From contig CALXHR010000006.1 in the NCBI GenBank assembly GCA_944388175.1, positions 1-64,000 on the forward strand: a stretch of DNA of 64,000 nucleotides, in the 5' to 3' direction. Below the pieces are notes generated by a model. It searched no databases. It saw only the letters and a program-made list of their open reading frames with translations, and was not told the DNA's origin. The translations under genes were made by a program, and so were the position numbers. This document shows positions 59,472 through 64,000 of the stretch, in pieces; position 1 is the stretch's first letter; each line of letters begins with the position of its first letter. The stretch is from an uncultured Gemmiger sp. (GTDB lineage: Bacteria > Bacillota > Clostridia > Oscillospirales > Ruminococcaceae).

Positions 59472-60433
59472 AACGACCGCTTTGCCTGCTGGCCGCACTG
59501 CTGCTGGCCGCCCTGTGCGCCTGCGGGGCCGCGCCTGCCCCTGCCGAAAGCCCCGCCCCGGCCGCATCGGCGGTGAACCCCGCCACAACGCTGACCTTTA
59601 CCGATGACCTGGGGCGGGAGGTCACGGCCCCCGCGCCGCCGCAGCGCGTGGCGGCGCTGCTGGGCAGCTATGCCGACGTCTGGTGCCTGGCCGGCGGGCA
59701 GGGCACGCTGGCGGCCGCCGCGCACGACGCCTGGACGGATTTTGCCCTCGCTTTGGGCGACGGCGTGGCCGACCTGGGCGGCCTGCTGGAGCCCAACCTG
59801 GAAGCCCTGATCGCCGCCGAGCCGGATTTTGTCATCGCCAGCAGCAACACGGCCGCCCATTTGGAACTGCAGGGCGCGCTGGCGGAGCTGGGCATCCCCG
59901 TGGCGTATTTTGATGTGAACAGCTTTGCCGACTACCTGGCCATGCTGCAGACCTGCACGATGCTGACGGGGCGCGACGACCTGTACCAGCAAAACGGCCT
60001 GGACGTGCAGGCGCAGGTGGACGACGCCAAAGCCCGTGCCGACGGCAGCGCCCCCACCGTGCTGGTGCTGCGCGCGGCCGGCAGCAGCTGCAAGGTCAAA
60101 AACAGCCGGGGCACCGTGCTGGGCGAACTGCTGGCCGATCTGGGGGCCGTCAACATTGCGGACAGCGACACCCAACTGCTGGAGGATTTAAGTCTGGAAC
60201 GCATCCTGGCCGACGACCCCGACTGCATTTTTGTGGTCTACCAGGGTGACGACGAAGCCGCCGCCCAGCGCACGCTGCAAGCCGCGCTGACCGCCAACCC
60301 CGCCTGGAACACGCTGACCGCCGTGCAGCAGGGCCGCTTTTACGTCATGGACAAACAGCTGTTCCACTTAAAACCCAACGCCCGCTGGGGCGAAGCCTAC
60401 CGGCAGGCGGCCGACCTGCTGTACGGCGGCTGA
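59468..60433 (+). CDS. ABC substrate-binding lipoprotein (iron-siderophore/cobalamin type)
   Basis: A 321-residue lipoprotein of the Peripla_BP_2 type. N-terminal VKRPLCLLAALLLAALCAC has lipobox LCAC; LTFTDDLGREVTAPAPPQRV is the usual opening strand of helical-backbone binding proteins for Fe-siderophore, heme or B12. The GTG start follows AAAGGAG and overlaps the kinase stop (GTGA). No permease or ATPase adjoins, so partners are encoded elsewhere. Confidence 0.87.
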   Translation: MKRPLCLLAALLLAALCACGAAPAPAESPAPAASAVNPATTLTFTDDLGREVTAPAPPQRVAALLGSYADVWCLAGGQGTLAAAAHDAWTDFALALGDGVADLGGLLEPNLEALIAAEPDFVIASSNTAAHLELQGALAELGIPVAYFDVNSFADYLAMLQTCTMLTGRDDLYQQNGLDVQAQVDDAKARADGSAPTVLVLRAAGSSCKVKNSRGTVLGELLADLGAVNIADSDTQLLEDLSLERILADDPDCIFVVYQGDDEAAAQRTLQAALTANPAWNTLTAVQQGRFYVMDKQLFHLKPNARWGEAYRQAADLLYGG

Positions 60434-60451
60434 CCTACCCCGCAAACCACT

Positions 60452-60483
60452 GCGCCCCCGCCGGGGTTACCCCGGCGGGGGCG
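60452..60483 (+). terminator. Terminator of the kinase/binding-protein pair
   Basis: CGCCCCCGCCGGGG pairs with CCCCGGCGGGGGCG across TTA, followed by TTTGCTGTTTTT. Confidence 0.85.
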
Positions 60484-60519
60484 TTTGCTGTTTTTCACAA
60501 CCAATATGGGGCGGCGCGC

Positions 60520-62082
60520 TCAGCACAGCGGGGCCAGCAGGCGCAGCACGGCGCTGCGCATCGTGCCCAAAAAGCCGGTGCGGCAATCCTCCAGCCCCAG
60601 GCGTTTGCTGGCGCGCTCAATCTCCGCCAGGTCGGCGCGGATATCCTCCAGCACGCGGCCGCCGTACAGCAGGGCGCTGCACTCAAAATGCAGGTACAGG
60701 CTGCGGTAGTCGAGGTTGACGGTGCCCACGGCGGCCACACGGTCGTCGCACAGCCAGGTCTTGGCGTGCAAAAAGCCCGGCGTGTAGCTGTAGATGCGCA
60801 CGCCCGCCTGCAGCAGGTTGGCAAAGTAGCTGCGCGTCAAAAAGTAGATGGTGGGTTTGTCGGGCGTGCCCGGCGTGTAGATGCGCACATCGACGCCGCG
60901 CTTGGCCGCCAGCCGCAGCGCCGTCAGCAGGTCGTTGTCCAAAATCAAGTAGGGCGTGCAGAGGTACAGCCGTTCCTGCGCCTGCGCGATCAGGTCCAGG
61001 TAGACGTTTTTGGCCACGGTCTCGCGGTCGGCGGGGCTGTCGGCAAAGGGCTGCACCAGGCAGTCGGTGGGCTGGGGGGCCGGCTCGGGCAGCATGGCGG
61101 GCAGGTCCAGCGGCTCCTCGGGGTAGCGGGCTTTCCAGAACGTCAGAAAGATGTTGGCAAAACTGCGCGCGGCGGGGCCTTCCAGCCGGACGCCGCTGTC
61201 TTTCCAGTAGCCGAACCGCACAAGCTTGTTGATATACTCGTCGGCCAGGTTGACGCCGCCCGTAAAGGCGACGCGCGCGTCGACGACCATGATTTTGCGG
61301 TGGTCGCGGTTGTTCATGACCAGGTTGAACAGCGGTACAAACGGGTTGAAGGAGAACGCGCGGATGCCCTCGGCGCGCAGGGTGTCGGCGTAGTTGTGCG
61401 GCAGCAGGCTCAGGCAGCCCGCGTCGTCGTAGATCACGCGCACGTCAACGCCCGCGGCCGCCTTGCGGCGCAGAATCTCATGGATGCGGCCCCACATCTC
61501 GCCCATGCCGATGATAAAGCTTTCCACATAAATGCTGTGCTCGGCGCTTTCCAGCGCGGCCAGCATATCGGGGAACATCGCTTCGCCGCTGGCGTAGTAG
61601 CGCACGGCGGTGCCGTCAAACACCGGCGCGGGGGCAAAGTCCCGCACATAGCGCGCGGTTTCGGCCGCGCGGGGGTCGCGCGCGGCCAGTTTTTGCTGGG
61701 CGGCGGGGTCGGCGGTGCGCAGCGGGGCCAACACGGCTTCGGCGCGTTCCAGGCGGCGGCGCAGCGGCAGCGCGGGGCGTTTGTCGCCCCACAGCAGGTA
61801 GAGCAGCCCGCCCTGCACCGGCATGATGGCGAACAGAATCATCCAGCTGATCTTGAACTCCGGCACGGTGGAATCCTGCCGGATGAGCGCCAGGCACATC
61901 ACGACGCTGAGCGCGATGCCCACGGCGTTGAGCCAGGTCGCGTATTCGCTCAGGCGCGAAAACAAGATAAAAAACCATACCAGCTGCGCCAGCAGCAGCA
62001 CGCCGGTGACGACCAGGCGGCTGAACACCAGCGAAAGGATGCGGCGCACCACATGGCGCCAGGTAAATTTGTGGCGGGTCAT
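60520..62082 (-). CDS. cls: Cardiolipin synthase (phospholipase D family)
   Basis: A 520-residue membrane enzyme that joins phosphatidyl groups to make cardiolipin. Two N-terminal helices (LVVTGVLLLAQLVWFFILFS, LNAVGIALSVVMCLALI) and a third (ISWMILFAIMPVQGGLLYLL) precede two PLD domains with HKD motifs NNRDHRKIMVVD and FLHAKTWLCDD. WGDKRPALPLRRRLERAE is the typical linker. The ATG at 62082 follows AGAGGTG; the frame is open for 27 more codons upstream but without a good site. Confidence 0.94.
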   Translation of the reverse strand: MTRHKFTWRHVVRRILSLVFSRLVVTGVLLLAQLVWFFILFSRLSEYATWLNAVGIALSVVMCLALIRQDSTVPEFKISWMILFAIMPVQGGLLYLLWGDKRPALPLRRRLERAEAVLAPLRTADPAAQQKLAARDPRAAETARYVRDFAPAPVFDGTAVRYYASGEAMFPDMLAALESAEHSIYVESFIIGMGEMWGRIHEILRRKAAAGVDVRVIYDDAGCLSLLPHNYADTLRAEGIRAFSFNPFVPLFNLVMNNRDHRKIMVVDARVAFTGGVNLADEYINKLVRFGYWKDSGVRLEGPAARSFANIFLTFWKARYPEEPLDLPAMLPEPAPQPTDCLVQPFADSPADRETVAKNVYLDLIAQAQERLYLCTPYLILDNDLLTALRLAAKRGVDVRIYTPGTPDKPTIYFLTRSYFANLLQAGVRIYSYTPGFLHAKTWLCDDRVAAVGTVNLDYRSLYLHFECSALLYGGRVLEDIRADLAEIERASKRLGLEDCRTGFLGTMRSAVLRLLAPLC

Positions 62083-62151
62083 ACACACCTCTTTGCCAAA
62101 CAGGAACGCGCAGCCAACCGCCAGGGCGTTGGCCGCACAGAAACAGAAAAA

Positions 62152-62190
62152 GAAAAACAGCACCCAGCCGCGGTTGCGGGCGGGGTGCTG
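62152..62190 (-). terminator. Terminator between the 51-residue gene and cls
   Basis: On the minus strand CAGCACCC and GGGTGCTG pair and TTTTTC follows. It ends the small upstream transcript. Confidence 0.7.
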
Positions 62191-62202
62191 CCTGTACGTG
62201 CT

Positions 62203-62358
62203 TTAGGCGCGGCGGTCAATCGCCGCCATGCAGTCGTCCATCGTGCGGAACGTCACCGCGCAGTCCGAGCCGATGAACCAGCGTTCCTCGCCATTGCAGA
62301 CGATCTTGCGGATCAATTTGCCGTGGTATTCCGTCTGGATGTAAATCCCGTTGGGCAT
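62203..62358 (-). CDS. Unknown 51-residue protein
   Basis: Begins MPNGIYIQTEYHGKLIRKIV and ends DDCMAAIDRRA. Strand-like first half and helical end, three cysteines, no signal or membrane segment. GGGAGGG precedes the ATG, a near-consensus promoter lies upstream and a terminator follows, so it is a self-contained transcription unit despite its size. Family not recognised. Confidence 0.65.
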   Translation of the reverse strand: MPNGIYIQTEYHGKLIRKIVCNGEERWFIGSDCAVTFRTMDDCMAAIDRRA

Positions 62359-62439
62359 CCCGATCCCTCCCCCAAAATATAGTGCGCGCGCCAGTTGGCT
62401 GCCCCATATTCAGGGTTTGCCGCGACAGGCTTTACCCAG

Positions 62440-62468
62440 ATTATGCCACATTTTGCCCGTTTGTGCAA
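62440..62468 (-). promoter_or_regulatory. Promoter of the 51-residue gene
   Basis: TTGCAC, 17-bp spacer, CATAAT on the minus strand. Confidence 0.6.
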
Positions 62469-62604
62469 GTGCCAATTCGCCGTTCTTTGGGGTGGTTTGG
62501 GCACATTTTTTGGCACAACGCACAAATCGTTTGCGCCAAAGGCCGCCGCACGGGCGGCGCGCTGGCAAAAACCGACAAAAGCCCGCCAATTTCGCAAAAA
62601 AATC

Positions 62605-62632
62605 TTGCCAGGCGCGTCGGTTTGTGTATAAT
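62605..62632 (+). promoter_or_regulatory. Promoter of the transketolase genes
   Basis: TTGCCA, 16-bp spacer, TATAAT. The start near 62640 leaves a leader of about 190 nt. Confidence 0.7.
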
Positions 62633-62639
62633 ATAAAGT

Positions 62640-62831
62640 AGTAGAATTATGGGCGGTAGCCCCTTTGCGCGGCGCCCAAACGTCCTGCAGGCGCGGCAGC
62701 GCACGGCGGGGGCGCGGTGTTTTGCGGCTTTGTTTTGCGCCGCGCCCTGCGCAAAGCGCAGGTGACATAAGAAAGCAAGGGAACCGCGCGGAATACCGCC
62801 TGATTTTTATACAGACCGGAGGAGCTTGACT
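62640..62831 (+). promoter_or_regulatory. Long GC-rich leader of the transketolase operon
   Basis: The untranslated leader has several possible stems, for example CTGCGC-AAA-GCGCAG near 62746-62762 and CGCGCGG with CCGC nearby, but matches no riboswitch consensus known to me. It ends with GGAGGAG 8 nt before the ATG. Whether it is regulatory is open. Confidence 0.35.
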
Positions 62832-63701
62832 ATGACAAAGATGGAAACGCTGCAGTTGAAGCTGACGGCGACCCGCGTGCGCATGGGCGTGATTGAAGCG
62901 ACCCACGGCGCAGGTTGCGGCCACCCCGGCGGCAGCCTGTCCTGCGCGGATGTACTGACCTACCTGTATTTCCGCGAGATGCGCATCGACCCCGAGATGC
63001 CGCAGGCAGAAAACCGCGACCGCTTTGTGCTCAGCAAAGGGCACTGCGCGCCGGCGCTGTACGCCACCCTGGCCGAGCGCGGGTTTTTCCCGGTGTCGGA
63101 CCTGCCGACGCTGCGCCACTCCAACAGTTACCTGCAGGGGCACCCCAACATGAACACGGTGCCCGGCGTCGATATGAGCACCGGCAGCCTGGGGCAGGGC
63201 GTCTCGACGGCCTGCGGCATGGCGCTGGCCGCCAAACAGCTGGGCAGCGATATCAACGTCTACACCCTGCTGGGCGACGGCGAGATCGACGAAGGCGAAT
63301 GCTGGGAAGCGTTCATGTTCGCCAACCATTACAAGCTGGACAACCTGTGCATCATGATCGACGTCAACGGCCTGCAGATCGACGGCCCCACCAACAAGGT
63401 CATGACCACCGAACCGCTGGACCGCAAGATGGACGCCTTTGGGTTCAACACCATTGTGTGCAATGGCAACTCGTTTGTCGAGCTGGAGCAGGCGTTCAAG
63501 ATGTTTGATCTGTCGCACGGCAGCGGCAAACCCACCTGCTTTTTGCTGCGCACCACCAAGGGCCTGGGCGTAAGCTACATGCAGGACGCCGTGGACTGGC
63601 ACGGCAAGGCCCCCAACGACGAAGAGTACGAGCAGGCCATGCAGGAACTGCGCGAGGCCCACGAATCTTTGGAAAAGGAGATCGAGCTCAACAATGGCTG
63701 A
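62832..63701 (+). CDS. Transketolase, N-terminal (TPP-binding) subunit
   Basis: A 289-residue subunit holding the thiamine diphosphate pyrophosphate-binding part. GHPGGSLSCADVLTYLYF, SKGHCAPALYATLAERGFF, GSLGQGVSTACGMALAAK and the GDGEIDEGECWEAFMFANHY (GDG...N) motif with Mg2+ ligands are all present. It pairs with the overlapping downstream gene to make one transketolase, moving two-carbon units in the pentose phosphate pathway. Split transketolases are common in Firmicutes. The ATG at 62832 follows GGAGGAG. Confidence 0.96.
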   Translation: MTKMETLQLKLTATRVRMGVIEATHGAGCGHPGGSLSCADVLTYLYFREMRIDPEMPQAENRDRFVLSKGHCAPALYATLAERGFFPVSDLPTLRHSNSYLQGHPNMNTVPGVDMSTGSLGQGVSTACGMALAAKQLGSDINVYTLLGDGEIDEGECWEAFMFANHYKLDNLCIMIDVNGLQIDGPTNKVMTTEPLDRKMDAFGFNTIVCNGNSFVELEQAFKMFDLSHGSGKPTCFLLRTTKGLGVSYMQDAVDWHGKAPNDEEYEQAMQELREAHESLEKEIELNNG

Positions 63702-64000
63702 GATGAAAATGATCGCCACCCGCGTCAGCTACGGCGAGACGCTGGTGGAGCTGGCCCGCCAGGGCGCCGACGACCTGGTCGTGTTGGACGCCGACCTGGC
63801 CGCCGCTACCAAGACCGAGATCTTCCGCAACGAATACCCCAACCGCCATTTTGACTGCGGCATTGCCGAGCAGAACATGATGTGCGTGGCCGCCGGCATG
63901 AGCACGATGGGCTATGTGCCGTTTGTTTCCAGCTTTGCGATGTTCGCCGCCGGCCGTGCGTTTGAGCAGGTGCGCAACACCATCGCGTACCCCCACCTCA
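63694..64000 (+). CDS. Transketolase, C-terminal subunit (3' end outside window)
   Basis: The first 102 residues are visible: MAEMKMIATRVSYGETLVEL, VLDADLAAATKTEIF, NRHFDCGIAEQNMMCVAAGM (the conserved catalytic Glu of GIAEQNM) and GYVPFVSSFAMFAAGRAFEQ. This is the pyrimidine-binding half of transketolase. Its ATG overlaps the N-terminal subunit gene by 8 bp, so the two are coupled. The C-terminal domain lies beyond the edge. Confidence 0.95.
   Translation, partial: MAEMKMIATRVSYGETLVELARQGADDLVVLDADLAAATKTEIFRNEYPNRHFDCGIAEQNMMCVAAGMSTMGYVPFVSSFAMFAAGRAFEQVRNTIAYPHL

Noticed and set aside
62640-62831. T-box or cobalamin riboswitch in the transketolase leader
   Set aside because: GCAAGGGAACCGCGCGGAA is only loosely similar to a T-box or cobalamin core. 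The specifier and other conserved boxes are missing.

Overview
The window is high-GC (about 60%) DNA from a Gram-positive anaerobe. Start sites carry AAGGAG-type ribosome binding sites, promoters are TTGACA/TATAAT-like, lipoproteins have lipoboxes, and one surface protein ends in a sortase signal (IPQTG, hydrophobic stretch, RKRR tail). A type III glutamine synthetase, doubled FeoA with FeoB, ATP-type PEP carboxykinase, split transketolase and a PRD/PTS sugar cluster fit a gut Clostridia member of the Faecalibacterium/Gemmiger/Subdoligranulum type. That placement is inference from gene content and composition.

Layout. 0-1.8 kb: C-terminal half of a CnaB-repeat surface protein. 1.9-2.6 and 8.0-8.9 kb: two intergenic clusters of 20-bp palindromes of several sequence classes. 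2.7-8.0 kb: CYTH protein, glutamine synthetase behind a terminator-like leader, DNA polymerase IV, and argF with an ArgR box on its promoter. 9-15 kb: an oligopeptide ABC operon (oppB-C-D-F, then oppA with its own promoter). 15.5-27.3 kb: a lower-GC, eleven-gene sugar cluster joining a PRD activator, a dedicated HPr, fructose-type PTS EIIAB and EIIC, class II aldolase, PfkB kinase, a sugar ABC transporter without an ATPase, ManA and a LacX-like mutarotase. 27.3-28.7 kb: a small AT-rich stretch with gene remnants and unknown small genes beside tRNA-Arg(ACG).

29-30.7 kb: phosphoglucomutase. 30.7-44.0 kb: a compact phage-derived block (late regulator, portal, small scaffold-like protein, capsid, connectors, tail, tape measure, fibre, M23 lysin, holin) with no terminase, integrase, repressor or replication gene. 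Both of its promoters carry the same dyad, ACAAC-N5-GTTGT. 44-46.5 kb: two AI-2E family permeases. 46.7-49.9 kb: an iron-uptake operon (feoA, feoA, feoB, Cys-rich protein) whose promoter and leader hold three TTAG-N6-CTAA boxes. 50-55.7 kb: aconitase-family hydratase divergent from citrate synthase, then pckA. 55.8-62.4 kb: MATE exporter, siroheme nitrite/sulfite reductase, P-loop kinase coupled to a lone binding protein, cardiolipin synthase, and a 51-residue unknown protein. 62.8-64 kb: both transketolase subunits, the second cut by the window edge.

How the parts work together. Peptide import, ammonia assimilation and arginine synthesis occupy the left end. The sugar cluster couples uptake to phosphorylation, isomerisation and aldol cleavage, under its own phospho-relay. 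The citrate synthase/hydratase/PEPCK group serves the oxidative citrate branch and the PEP node. The items most worth a second look are the terminase-less phage block with its two-promoter operator system, the PTS-plus-ABC sugar cluster with a private HPr lacking the regulatory serine, the palindrome families, and the triple-box feo leader.
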